Program-made: the position numbers and the translations under genes
Source of the DNA: Planctomycetota bacterium
Lineage (GTDB): Bacteria > Planctomycetota > UBA8742 > UBA2392
DNA: 64,000 nucleotides
Reading direction: 5' to 3'
NCBI GenBank assembly: GCA_016712285.1
Contig: JADJRK010000001.1
Coordinates: forward strand, 620,001 to 684,000
Part shown: positions 18,664 through 26,884 of the stretch, piece after piece
How the letters are laid out: each line of letters begins with the position of its first letter
How positions within the stretch are numbered: position 1 is the first letter of the stretch
Notes under the pieces: model-generated
What the model was told of the DNA's origin: nothing
The model's database searches: none
What the model saw: only the letters and a program-made list of their open reading frames with translations

Positions 18664-19527
18664 TTACTCCTCTTCGCGGAGGCGGCGGTGGTGCTCCTGC
18701 CATGGCTCCTCGCGCATCTGCTCTTCGCCCTCGCGCATCCAGTGCTTGCCGGGCGTGTCTTCGTTGGCGATCTGCTCGCCCTTGGCTTCCAGTTGTTCGA
18801 ACAGCGGATGCTTCAGGAACGGCAGCACATCGCCGAGTTCGTCCCCGTGCTCCATCGCATCTTTCATCGCGCCGAACGAGTGCGCCGTGATCGCGCCTGA
18901 ACGCTCGAGATCCTTGCGCAACAGGTCTTCGCTGGTGGTTTCCCAGTAACCGTCCTGGTCCCAAACATCCAGCGTGGGGCCGAGTTTCTCGACGGTTCCT
19001 AGAAACTTCAGGACGGTCGTGTGTTGTTTCAGGAAGTTGGCCCAGCCGCCATGCTGCGGCATGGACGCATTCAGCGTTTCAACGCGGCACTGCCAGGCCA
19101 TGAGGCCTTCGAGTTTCGTTGACGCTTCCGAATAGCCACCCCATTCGCGCTTCACGTTCACGTGCGACACGTGGGAGGCCAGAGCAGCGATCACTGGGTC
19201 GCAACCGTTTAGCTCCGCCGTGAAGTAACAGGTCCAGGTCGGCTCGATCAGTTCGCCGTCGACTTCGTGGTCGTCGTCGTTTTTCACGAACCAGCGGCCG
19301 GGCCAGCGAATGAAGTGGCGCTCAAGGTCTGCATCCGACATCTTCTTTCGGCGTTTCTTGCGCCGCTCAGGATCGCGCGTCTGCTCGTCGCCCCACTCCT
19401 CGTCAATGATCTCGCTGACCCTGACGAACGGCAGCTTGAGCGCGGCCTCACGCATCGCGGCCACGATCCTTCGCGCGCCGGCACGATCTGTCGGGTGCGT
19501 CCACGAATACACAACCTGCATGGGCAT
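18664..19527 (-). CDS. Uncharacterised protein, paralogue of the next gene
   Basis: Not recognised. A 287-residue soluble protein rich in charged residues (a KKRRKK stretch near residue 57, Glu-rich C-terminus). It is clearly homologous to the product of 19531-20295: both open with a hydrophobic-aromatic phrase (VVYSWTHPTDRAGARRI here), share LIEPTW near residues 96-101, then a HGGxxNF phrase and a conserved WxT segment before xxxxMKD. It starts 3 bp after the stop of its paralogue, so it is the last gene of an operon ygiQ-DUF695-paralogue-paralogue. Confidence 0.65.
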   Translation of the reverse strand: MPMQVVYSWTHPTDRAGARRIVAAMREAALKLPFVRVSEIIDEEWGDEQTRDPERRKKRRKKMSDADLERHFIRWPGRWFVKNDDDHEVDGELIEPTWTCYFTAELNGCDPVIAALASHVSHVNVKREWGGYSEASTKLEGLMAWQCRVETLNASMPQHGGWANFLKQHTTVLKFLGTVEKLGPTLDVWDQDGYWETTSEDLLRKDLERSGAITAHSFGAMKDAMEHGDELGDVLPFLKHPLFEQLEAKGEQIANEDTPGKHWMREGEEQMREEPWQEHHRRLREEE

Positions 19528-19530
19528 GCG

Positions 19531-20295
19531 CTACTCATCCTCCGCGCGCTTTAGCATGTCGCGCACGGCATCCTGCGCCTCGTTGAACTTGTGGCCGAAC
19601 TCGGCGTTGCCGCGTGCTTCGAGCGATTCGAAGTGCTGGTGCCCGCGAATGGGCGCTTCGATAGCGTCGCTTCCCAGTGTGTCTTTCATGTGGCCTGCGA
19701 ATGCGGCGATCAGCCCGTTGTATTGGCGCAGCTTGGCAAGCAAATGGTTCTCGTCACGCGTCGTCCAGAATTCGCCATCGTCGACGACCTCAAGGGGTAC
19801 ACCGAGGCGCACGGCCTCATCCAGCACTTTGATGATGCGCAAATGCGCAGCCATGAAGTTCGGCTCCCCGCCGTCATCGGGCAGAGAGGCGTATTGAGTC
19901 TTGGCAAAGTTCATCCAGCTCAGGCCGCGGGCTTCGGTGGGCAAGTCCTCGCCGCGGTGCTTCCAAGCGGTGGGGTAGTCGCCGAAGCCGAAGAATGCGG
20001 GCTCTGCACCGGGGTCTGTGGCGAAGAAGCAGATGGACCAGGTTGGCTCAATCAAGTCGCCGGTGGATTCCCTGATGCCGTTGACTTCGTATTCGTGGTG
20101 GGTGGTCCACTGTGAGCGCATGCGCAAAAAGATCTCGTTTTCATCGGCGGGCTCGCGCGACCAGTCGATCTCTACAGGCTCGAAACAGTGTTTGAAGCCG
20201 AGTGTCGATGCATACTCGAAAAGGCGTTGGGTGATCCGGCGCGCGTCATCGCGCGAGAAGTCAGTCTTCCAGGTCCAGTGAATCACCAGCCCCAT
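19531..20295 (-). CDS. Uncharacterised protein, paralogue of the neighbour
   Basis: Not recognised. A 254-residue soluble protein (MGLVIHWTWKTDFSRDDARRI) with no signal peptide. It shares with the 18664-19527 product the order: ARRI near the N-terminus, LIEPTW, DDGGEPNF, WTT and GHMKD, at low but consistent identity. Its ATG overlaps the DUF695 stop by one base, so it is translated with it. The family name and activity are unknown; the association with DUF695 is the only functional hint. Confidence 0.65.
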   Translation of the reverse strand: MGLVIHWTWKTDFSRDDARRITQRLFEYASTLGFKHCFEPVEIDWSREPADENEIFLRMRSQWTTHHEYEVNGIRESTGDLIEPTWSICFFATDPGAEPAFFGFGDYPTAWKHRGEDLPTEARGLSWMNFAKTQYASLPDDGGEPNFMAAHLRIIKVLDEAVRLGVPLEVVDDGEFWTTRDENHLLAKLRQYNGLIAAFAGHMKDTLGSDAIEAPIRGHQHFESLEARGNAEFGHKFNEAQDAVRDMLKRAEDE

Positions 20296-20789
20296 TAATC
20301 TTCCTCGTTGCTGATCGGCTTGCTGCCTTCATCGGCGAAATCAGGATAGAAGTTGCAGTCGGTGGAGTAGCGTCGAAAGAAGTTCCAATTCTTATCCAGT
20401 TTTCGGAACCACTCCAGTTCGTGCTCCGGGTAATCGCGTGTAATGCGCTGCTGGAACTGGTCTATCGCCGCCTCATTTGCAGTGTAGCAGTAGTAGTTGC
20501 GAAGGCAGTCGAACGTCTCGACCAAGACCGTCAGCCCTTGGCCCATCTCCTTGAGGGCACCGACAATTGCTACGTCAAAGTCCTCCAAAGTTCGATTGTA
20601 GTTCTTCTCGGGCAGCCCTCGGTCTGTTACCGAAGCGAGCCGATGCGTAACGTTCACCAGCCACGGAAACGCGTCCTTCAGCGATTCTACGTCGGGTCGC
20701 GACGGGAATCGCAGAAGGAGTGGCAGACCCTCGTGGGTGAGTTCGCCAGAAAACCACGTGTCAGCCCTGTTTCCGGGCTCCTCCATCAC
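20295..20789 (-). CDS. DUF695-like protein
   Basis: A 164-residue protein. The features resemble DUF695: an opening ligand-like segment (GLPLLLRFPSRPDVESLKDAFPWLVNVTHRL), a central segment with DFDVAIVGAL and a C-terminal W/F-rich part ending in a phrase with YSTDCNFYPDF. Its start lies inside the 3' end of ygiQ (29 bp overlap), so it is probably translated by coupling, and it overlaps the next gene by one base. Function unknown. Confidence 0.55.
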   Translation of the reverse strand: MMEEPGNRADTWFSGELTHEGLPLLLRFPSRPDVESLKDAFPWLVNVTHRLASVTDRGLPEKNYNRTLEDFDVAIVGALKEMGQGLTVLVETFDCLRNYYCYTANEAAIDQFQQRITRDYPEHELEWFRKLDKNWNFFRRYSTDCNFYPDFADEGSKPISNEED

Positions 20790-23379
20790 GCCCTCCTCGG
20801 CGGCTTGACTGCTTGCGAGGCACTCTGCCGCGGTACGGGTTGTTGCGTTTCTTGAGTGTCGCCGGGCCGCTGCCGATTCCGGCGGGTCTTGCGGGGTTGT
20901 CGTCTTCCCAGTCCTCCTCGTTGCCGGGTTTGACGAGCGCGCCTTCGTGGTGGCCTATCAGGTCTTTGCGGCCGGCTTCCCTTAGCGCCTTTCTTACTCG
21001 GCCGTGGAATTCGGGGCGGGCGAATTGCATCAGTGCTCGCTGGCGGCGCTTTTCGCGCATGGTGGTGGGGGTGTAGACGAACTCGAGCGTTTCGGGGTCG
21101 TGGCCTGAATAGAACATTGCTGTCGCCGGCGTCATTGGCGTGGGGATGAAGTCCTGCACCTGCTCGGGGCTCCAGTTATTTTTCTTAAAATACTCGGCGA
21201 GGCGGATCTGCTCGTCCATCGTGCAGCCCGGGTGGCTGCTTACGAAGTAGGCGACGAGATACTGCTCCTTGCCGACCTTCTTGCTGGCCTCGACGAAGCG
21301 GCGCTTGAACTCCTCGTACTTGTGCAGGCCGGGCTTGCGCATTTTGGCGAGCACGTCGTCGGACAGGTGTTCCGGCGCGACTTTCAAGTGGCCGCTGGTG
21401 TGATGCGCCGCGAGGTTTTCGATGTACGCGTCGCCGAGGCCTTTGCTGTTCTTGTCGTCAATCAGCATGTCGTGGCGGATGCCGCTGGCGATGAAGGCCT
21501 TCTTCACGCCCGGCACGGCGCGCACGCGCTTGAGCATGTCGAGCTGTTTGTCGAGGTGCTGGCGCAACGCCGGGCACGGGTCTGGCAGCAGGCAGTCGCG
21601 GTCTTTGCACGCGCCAAGTGTCTGCTGCACGCTGCAATAGTTGCCGTACATGTTTGCGGTCGGGCCGCCGACGTCAGAGATGTAGCCCTTGAAACTGGGC
21701 ATCCCGGTGATGCTCTCGGCTTCCTTAACGATGCTTTCCGGCGAGCGCGACTGGATCGTGCGGCCTTGGTGCATCCAGATCGCGCAGAAGGTGCATGAGC
21801 CCATGCAGCCGCGGTGGGTGATGATCGAGTGCTGCGTGGTCAGCCACGCGGGAACGCCTTCGCGCTCATAGTCCGGGTGCGGCAGGCGCGTGTAGGGCAG
21901 GTCGTACCAGCGGTCGAGTTCTTCTTCGGATTGCAAACGCGCGGGCGGAAGCTGGATCACGCTGAGCTTGCCGACGCGCTGAACGAGCGGCCGGCCACGA
22001 ACGGGGTCCTGCTGGTCGAAGATTGTTTTGAATGCGACGGCGTAGTTCTTGCGGTAGTCGGGCACGGCCGCCGGGTCGCTGTCCTGGTGTTCCTGAACCC
22101 TGTCGAGGACTGCGTGTTCCGAGTTCCGAGTTCCGCGTACTGCGTTCTCTGACTCGGAACTCGGAACTCGGAACGCAGAACTGTCCTTCGGTGGTAGCAA
22201 TGCCTCATGATCAAGCGTGTACACCGGCTTGCCGAAACGATCGGTGAACTCTGGCGCGTCTAGAAACGCGGCATCCTTCTTGACGTAGGCTGTGCCGCGC
22301 ACGTCGGTGATTTCGCGCAGAGGGATGCCTCGGTTGAGCCGGTGCGCCAGCTCGACGATCTGCGTTTCGCCCATGCCGAAGACGAGCATGTCGGCGTTGC
22401 TGTCGAGCAGCACGCTACGGCGGACTTTGTCGTCCCAGTAATCGTAGTGCGAGAAGCGGCGCTGGCTGGCCTCGATGCCGCCCACGATGATCGGCACTTT
22501 GCCGAACGCGCGGCGAATCATGTTGCAGTAGACAATTGTCGCGCGCACCGGCCGCTTTCCGGGCTTGCCGCCGGGCGAGTACGGGTCATCACTGCGCGGC
22601 AGCTTGTGCGCCGTGTACGCGTTCAGGTTGCTGTCGAGATTGCCGGCGCTGACCAGAAAGGCCAGCCGCGGGTTCCCCAGGGTCTTGAACGCTTCAGGGT
22701 CGGTGAAGTCCGGCTGTGAAATGATGCCGACCTTGAACCCAGCCCACTCAAGCACGCGGCTGATGACGGCGTTGGCGAAGCTGGGGTGATCGACGTAGGC
22801 GTCGCCGGTGACAAGGATAAAGTCGCACTGTTGCCAGCCGAGGGCGGCCATGTCGGCGCGGGATGTTGGCAGGAAATCAGGGCGCGAGAAAGTTCTGTGT
22901 TCTGAGTTCTGAGTTCCGGGTTGTTCCGCCGATGAACTCGGAACTCGGAACTCAGAATTGTGAAACTCGTTGGCCAGCTTCGCCGCGTACTCCTGCGCCG
23001 CTGCGGCCTTGGCGTTCAGGTCGGCTTCGTTTGCGCTGCCGAAGCGGCCTTGTGTGCGCAGGTAGCGCTCAAGCGCATCGCCGACGTCCGGGTCGGCAAC
23101 GGCATAGGCCACGGGCTCGCCCTTGCCGGCTTGCAGGCGTTCACGTTCTTCGGCGAGCCACTTGCGATTCAGCTCGGCTTGCTGGGCGCGCTGGCCTTGC
23201 GGCACGGCGTGGCCTTGCGGCGTGATCTTGCCGGTCAGCAGGTCAACCTTGTCGGCATGTCCGCCGCGCTCGAAGCGGTCAAGGATTTCGCCGGGGCGCT
23301 TGCGATAGGAGTCTTCGGAGTGGTCGCCGGCTGCAGGTTGCAAATGGCTATGCAGGCGCGTGGTGTCAGGCTTGCTCAT
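20761..23379 (-). CDS. ygiQ: YgiQ-type radical SAM protein carrying two in-frame repeat insertions
   Basis: An 872-residue protein of the YgiQ/UPF0313 radical SAM family. AAAGGGA lies 5 bases before the ATG. Two parts are visible: an N-terminal B12-binding-like region (QQCDFILVTGDAYVDHPSF, VGGIEASQRRFSHYDYWDD) and the radical SAM domain with the cluster site RGCMGSCTFC, then KVAPEHLSDD and FIPTPMTPATAMFY. The product is longer than usual because of two inserts, at 22111-22182 and 22892-22960, each coding for phrases of type FRVPSS/NSEH from an inverted repeat. Function of the family is not established; it modifies an unknown substrate. It heads the DUF695 operon. Confidence 0.9.
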   Translation of the reverse strand: MSKPDTTRLHSHLQPAAGDHSEDSYRKRPGEILDRFERGGHADKVDLLTGKITPQGHAVPQGQRAQQAELNRKWLAEERERLQAGKGEPVAYAVADPDVGDALERYLRTQGRFGSANEADLNAKAAAAQEYAAKLANEFHNSEFRVPSSSAEQPGTQNSEHRTFSRPDFLPTSRADMAALGWQQCDFILVTGDAYVDHPSFANAVISRVLEWAGFKVGIISQPDFTDPEAFKTLGNPRLAFLVSAGNLDSNLNAYTAHKLPRSDDPYSPGGKPGKRPVRATIVYCNMIRRAFGKVPIIVGGIEASQRRFSHYDYWDDKVRRSVLLDSNADMLVFGMGETQIVELAHRLNRGIPLREITDVRGTAYVKKDAAFLDAPEFTDRFGKPVYTLDHEALLPPKDSSAFRVPSSESENAVRGTRNSEHAVLDRVQEHQDSDPAAVPDYRKNYAVAFKTIFDQQDPVRGRPLVQRVGKLSVIQLPPARLQSEEELDRWYDLPYTRLPHPDYEREGVPAWLTTQHSIITHRGCMGSCTFCAIWMHQGRTIQSRSPESIVKEAESITGMPSFKGYISDVGGPTANMYGNYCSVQQTLGACKDRDCLLPDPCPALRQHLDKQLDMLKRVRAVPGVKKAFIASGIRHDMLIDDKNSKGLGDAYIENLAAHHTSGHLKVAPEHLSDDVLAKMRKPGLHKYEEFKRRFVEASKKVGKEQYLVAYFVSSHPGCTMDEQIRLAEYFKKNNWSPEQVQDFIPTPMTPATAMFYSGHDPETLEFVYTPTTMREKRRQRALMQFARPEFHGRVRKALREAGRKDLIGHHEGALVKPGNEEDWEDDNPARPAGIGSGPATLKKRNNPYRGRVPRKQSSRRGGRDGGARKQG
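22111..22182. repeat. In-frame inverted repeat, GAGTTCCG family, copy 1
   Basis: One arm repeats TTCCGAG; the other reads CTCGGAA three times, giving a long hairpin. It sits inside ygiQ without a stop and adds about 24 residues between HEALLPPKD and the following PAAVPDYRKNY segment. Confidence 0.85.
22892..22960. repeat. In-frame inverted repeat, GAGTTCCG family, copy 2
   Basis: Arms GTTCTGAGTTCTGAGTTCC and GGAACTCGGAACTCAGAA with a short spacer. It is a diverged copy of the repeat at 22111-22182 and is again read without a stop inside ygiQ (phrases NSEFRVPSSS and TQNSEHRTF). Confidence 0.85.
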
Positions 23380-23523
23380 CTCAGTCCCTTTCGGACATCT
23401 ATAGCGTAGCAGCCGGAATACCGACCCCCGCTGGACCGACCCGCTTTTGCAGGCCTTTCAGGATGCCTAGGGTAGGGAGATACAGCGGGCGCACAAGCGG
23501 CGGATGTGGCGGGCAATGAAACC

Positions 23524-24207
23524 CTATTGCTTGCGTGATCGCCGCGTCGGCGGTGTTTTCTTGGCGGCAGAGTCCGCCCCTTTGGCGTCTCCCTTCGTCG
23601 TTCTGGGCTCCTGACCCCGCGTCGCAGGCGCCAGGCGCTTGTTGTGTTCGGATAGATCGAATTCGACCGGCTTCCCGGCAATCGTAAACATTCTCAACAT
23701 GTCCGGGAGGCGCCAGCCGGCATTGCCGTGAAGGATCTCGCTCGTGTGGTCGTTCACATACCGCTGGATGTCCGGACGTCGAGGGTCCCAACTTGGAAGT
23801 GACCTGAGTTTGTCGTTGGATGAAATCAGGGCGCGATACAGGTATTGGTATGCCGACGCCAAGGTCACCGGATGTAGTGCCCTGCGCCCGCGGACGCCGA
23901 CGCGTCCTTTGCTCGTGTGTTTCCGCCGCTGATCCGGATCGCCCAGCTCTATAGTCAGCCGCTTGCCGCCCACCGTGAATCCGTGCCAGCGGGCCGCGAG
24001 CTTCCATCGTCCAGCTGCCGCCAGGATTTTCTTGCGGTGATCGTACAGGTATCGCACGAGGTCGGGTCGGTCGGGGTGGGACGAATGAAGCAGGCTGTAG
24101 TGTGGGTTCTTCTGGATCAGCGCCGCGTAGAGTTTGCGATATGCCCTATGGATGTTGATGCCCGAGCCATGCATGCAGAATCCGGGGATGCGTGAATTTG
24201 TGCCCAT
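23524..24207 (-). CDS. Hypothetical protein with two tandem 60-residue repeats
   Basis: Not recognised. A 227-residue protein with an internal duplication: AYRKLYAALIQKNPHYSLL..DRPDLVRYLYDHRKKIL (about residues 21-65) is repeated as AYQYLYRALISSNDKLRSL..RPDIQRYVNDHTSEIL (about 115-160), followed each time by W/G-rich segment and a FTVGGK/FTIAGK phrase. The repeat supports this reading frame over the overlapping minus-strand frame. The C-terminal 40 residues are Lys/Arg-rich (KKTPPTRRSRK), which could bind nucleic acid. Isolated between ygiQ and ffh. Confidence 0.6.
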   Translation of the reverse strand: MGTNSRIPGFCMHGSGINIHRAYRKLYAALIQKNPHYSLLHSSHPDRPDLVRYLYDHRKKILAAAGRWKLAARWHGFTVGGKRLTIELGDPDQRRKHTSKGRVGVRGRRALHPVTLASAYQYLYRALISSNDKLRSLPSWDPRRPDIQRYVNDHTSEILHGNAGWRLPDMLRMFTIAGKPVEFDLSEHNKRLAPATRGQEPRTTKGDAKGADSAAKKTPPTRRSRKQ

Positions 24208-24494
24208 GGCCGGACAGTCCTTCCGTCGTCACGATTCTCCCGAACTTAGCCATCTGGTCAATTGGTTTGCAGACAGGGCAACACGCAGTACCAGTTCGTC
24301 GATCGCGCTAGCGTGCATCGAGGTGCGAGATGCTCACAAGTCGCCGCCGCAGCCGACCCACGGAAGCAGTGGCGCCCCGACACTACGTTTGATCGTGGCG
24401 TCCAGGCAGCGAAAGGTGAACCTCGCGCACTCCTACCTCTCGACGTGCCCGTTGCTACACTGCCCGTTTGACTGAGCCCTGACAGGACCCACGC

Positions 24495-25967
24495 ATGTTC
24501 GACAACATTTCCAGCCGCTTCACTGACCTCTGGCGCAAGATGTCGGGGTCCGACACGATCAGCGAAGACAACGTCAAAGACGCCGTCCGCGCCATTCGCA
24601 CCGCGCTGCTTGAAGCCGACGTCAGCCTTCAGGTCGCAAAGGGCTTCACCGAGCGCGTTCGCGAGAAGGCCCTGGGCGAACAGGTGCTCAAGGGCGTGCG
24701 CCCGGGCGAACAGTTCATCAAGATCGTCAACGACGAACTCGTGCACATGATGCAAGAGCCCGACGTCATCGACGACAACGGCCGTGCCAAGTTTGCATTT
24801 CGCAGCGACCGGCCCACGGTCATCCTTATGGCTGGCTTGCAGGGCGCGGGCAAAACCACCACCTGCGGCAAGCTCGCGCTGTACCTGAAGCAGAAGTATC
24901 GCAAAAGCCCGATGCTCGTCGCTGCCGACTTGCAGCGCCCCGCGGCTATTGACCAGCTTGAAGTTGTCGGCAAGGGCATCGGCGTGCCGGTGTTCGCCGA
25001 CCGCAAGAGCACGCCGCCGGCAGTGTGCGAAGCCGCCATCGCCGAGGCCAAGAAGCGCGGCTGCGACGTCGTGATCCTCGACACCGCGGGCCGCCTGCAC
25101 GTCGACGAATCCCTGATGAAGGAAGTGCAGGAGATTTCGCGGCGCACAAAGCCCGACGAAGTGTTTTTCGTGTGCGACGGCATGACTGGCCAGGACGCCG
25201 TGAAATCGGCCAAGGCCTTTGACGAACAGTTGCCGCTGACCGGCGCGATCCTGACGAAGCTCGATGGCGACAGCCGCGGCGGCGCGGTGATGACCGTGCG
25301 CGCGGTGACCGGCAAGCCGATTCGCTTTGTCGGTGTAAGCGAGAAGATGGACGGCTTGGAAGTGTTTCACGCCGACCGTATCGCCGGCCGCATCCTGGGC
25401 ATGGGCGACGTCGTCAGCCTGGTCGAGAAGGCGCAAAGCGCGATCAACGAAGAACAGGCGCTGGAGCTGGAAGAGAAGCTGCTCAGCGACGAGTTCACGC
25501 TTGAGGACTTCCTGAGCCAGATCAAGGCGATCCGCAAGATGGGCCCGATGGGGGAGTTGCTGAAGATGATCCCGGGCGGCAGCGAGTTGCCGCTGGACCA
25601 GATCAACGAACGCGGCCTCGACCACGTGGAAGCCATCATCCTATCGATGACGCCGAAGGAGCGCCGGCTGCCCGAGCAGTTGAGCATGAGCCGCAAGCGG
25701 CGTATCAGCGCCGGCGCGGGGCGTGCCGTGGAAGAAGTGAACCGGCTGCTGAAGTCGTTTGAACAGATGCGCGAAATGGTGCAGGGGTTGAAGAACCAGG
25801 GCATCATGGGCAAAGCCGCGGCGTGGAAGCTGGGCCGCGACAAGAAGAAGCTGATCAAAGACCAGGCCAAGCAGCTCAAGGCGGGCAAGAAGCGCGCCAA
25901 GGCAAATGTGCGGCGGGCCGCGGGCGACATGGCGGCGTTTCGAAAAGACTTCGGGCTGGATGTGTAG
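24495..25967 (+). CDS. ffh: Signal recognition particle protein Ffh (SRP54)
   Basis: A 490-residue GTPase that binds 4.5S RNA and signal sequences and delivers ribosomes to FtsY at the membrane. NG domain: helical N part (MFDNISSRFTDLWRKM), P-loop GLQGAGKTT near residue 115, DTAGRL, TKLDGDSRGG and GVSEKMDGLEVF. The M domain has the RNA-binding signature SMSRKRRISAGAGR. A Lys/Arg-rich tail follows (about the last 45 residues). SD-like CAGGA lies 10 bases before the ATG. The SRP RNA gene was not found with confidence here. It is transcribed alone. Confidence 0.97.
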   Translation: MFDNISSRFTDLWRKMSGSDTISEDNVKDAVRAIRTALLEADVSLQVAKGFTERVREKALGEQVLKGVRPGEQFIKIVNDELVHMMQEPDVIDDNGRAKFAFRSDRPTVILMAGLQGAGKTTTCGKLALYLKQKYRKSPMLVAADLQRPAAIDQLEVVGKGIGVPVFADRKSTPPAVCEAAIAEAKKRGCDVVILDTAGRLHVDESLMKEVQEISRRTKPDEVFFVCDGMTGQDAVKSAKAFDEQLPLTGAILTKLDGDSRGGAVMTVRAVTGKPIRFVGVSEKMDGLEVFHADRIAGRILGMGDVVSLVEKAQSAINEEQALELEEKLLSDEFTLEDFLSQIKAIRKMGPMGELLKMIPGGSELPLDQINERGLDHVEAIILSMTPKERRLPEQLSMSRKRRISAGAGRAVEEVNRLLKSFEQMREMVQGLKNQGIMGKAAAWKLGRDKKKLIKDQAKQLKAGKKRAKANVRRAAGDMAAFRKDFGLDV

Positions 25968-25979
25968 TGCGCGTGCCGG

Positions 25980-26544
25980 CTATGCAGGACCGAGCCTGGC
26001 CTTCCAGACTCCCGGGTCGCGGTGCGAGTGCAGCACCGCAACGATTTTGATCGACTCCACTTCATCAAGGTAGATGACCTGGTAGGCAGTGGGTCAGTTT
26101 GAGCCACAACTACAAAGGCATCACGCGAAGGCGCGAAGAACTGCGCGAAGAGCGCGAAGAACCACAAAGACAGATTGCCCGGAAACACCGAAAGCGCCTA
26201 AGAGCTTACCGGAATCCATCTTCGCGATAGTCTTGGGTATACACGTGATTTTGCCACCCAATGGCATTTGCCCTTCTTCGCGGCCTTCGCCATCTTCGCG
26301 CCTTCGCGTAAGGCAGTTCATCAGATTGACCCACTACCACCTGGTAAGGAAAGCCGCGCAACAGGGCGCGTCGGGCATCACCTTCAACCTTTGGATACAT
26401 GGTCGGTCGCTCTGCGATCAACCGGGCTGTTCTCTCGAACTCAGCCAGCAGAGCGTCGCCCAGGCCAGCCTGCCGGGCTTGGTACCATTCGTCAGCTTCG
26501 GACAAGTCAGATCTTGCGGGCGCCTGGACGAAGACGGGCTTCAC
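25980..26544 (-). pseudogene. RelE/ParE-family toxin interrupted by a 254 bp element
   Basis: The N-terminal half (MKPVFVQAPARSDLSEADEW to GFPYQV) matches ParE toxins and is read from 26544. It is then broken by an insertion at 26085-26338. On the far side the C-terminal half continues as VIYLDEVESIKIVAVLHSHRDP and stops at 25980, the typical end of the family. Removing the insert and one copy of the 8 bp duplication gives 303 bases, exactly 100 codons plus stop, the normal ParE length. As it stands, the frame continues into the insert and ends at 26206 with a foreign tail of about 40 residues, so the toxin is probably inactive. Partner of the antitoxin upstream. Confidence 0.88.
26077..26346. 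mobile_element. MITE-like element with 8 bp target duplication
   Basis: The element is 26085-26338 (254 bp). Ends are imperfect inverted repeats: GGCAGTGGGTCAGTTTGA and the complement of the right end GGTAGTGGGTCAATCTGA (15 of 18 match). ACCTGGTA is duplicated at 26077-26084 and 26339-26346. Inside, GCGAAGGCGCGAAG-type words (from 26121) face their inverse (26273-26311). No transposase is coded, so it is non-autonomous. It interrupts a ParE gene. Confidence 0.88.
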
Positions 26545-26756
26545 TTCCGTGCGGCCCGAATGCCAGCCACGGCTTCGTCGATCGGTGTGCCCTGTTTCGG
26601 ATTGGCGCGAAACGCGGCAACGCGGTCGCGAATCAGGTTGCGTTGCGCGTCGGAGAGCGGAAGCTCGACCTCATGCCCGGCAAGGCTGTCACACAGGGCC
26701 TCCAGCAATGCCCGCTTTTCGGGCACGGTCAGTTTATCGATGGATGAGGTGCTCAT
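26541..26756 (-). CDS. Addiction-module antitoxin (TIGR02574-like)
   Basis: A 71-residue protein, read from ATG 26756 (a GTG six codons earlier is possible). Its sequence (SIDKLTVPEKRALLEALCDSL.. and LSDAQRNLIRDRVAAFRANP) resembles the short addiction-module component proteins that partner ParE/RelE toxins. The stop overlaps the toxin start (ATGA), the usual antitoxin-first arrangement. A TACACT box ends 11 bases before the ATG, so the message could be leaderless; no SD is visible. With the toxin split, it may now be an orphan. Confidence 0.75.
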   Translation of the reverse strand: MSTSSIDKLTVPEKRALLEALCDSLAGHEVELPLSDAQRNLIRDRVAAFRANPKQGTPIDEAVAGIRAARK

Positions 26757-26884
26757 GGGCGTCAAGTGTAGCACGCCTATTCATGTCGGGGAACCGCAGT
26801 CTGGCGGAGAAACCCCGTGGCGCGTGCCCCGTGTTTCGCCACGGGCACTGGTTTAACCGTGCCCCATAATGCACATTTTGCGCC

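Noticed and set aside
22111..22960. CRISPR-like array
   Set aside because: Units are inverted, not regularly spaced direct repeats, with no spacers and no cas genes nearby.
23399..24007. Alternative minus-strand frame overlapping the 23524-24207 gene
   Set aside because: The 23524-24207 frame shows an internal protein duplication, which the other frame lacks.
24362..24369. GGAAGCAG just upstream of ffh as a possible SRP RNA
   Set aside because: The eight bases match the SRP RNA loop, but the matching AGGTC side and the stem are missing; chance of such a match in 64 kb is high.
24258..25625. Long open frame on the minus strand opposite ffh
   Set aside because: It is the mirror of a clear, conserved gene in GC-rich DNA; its product has no recognisable motif, and many such frames occur opposite real genes here.
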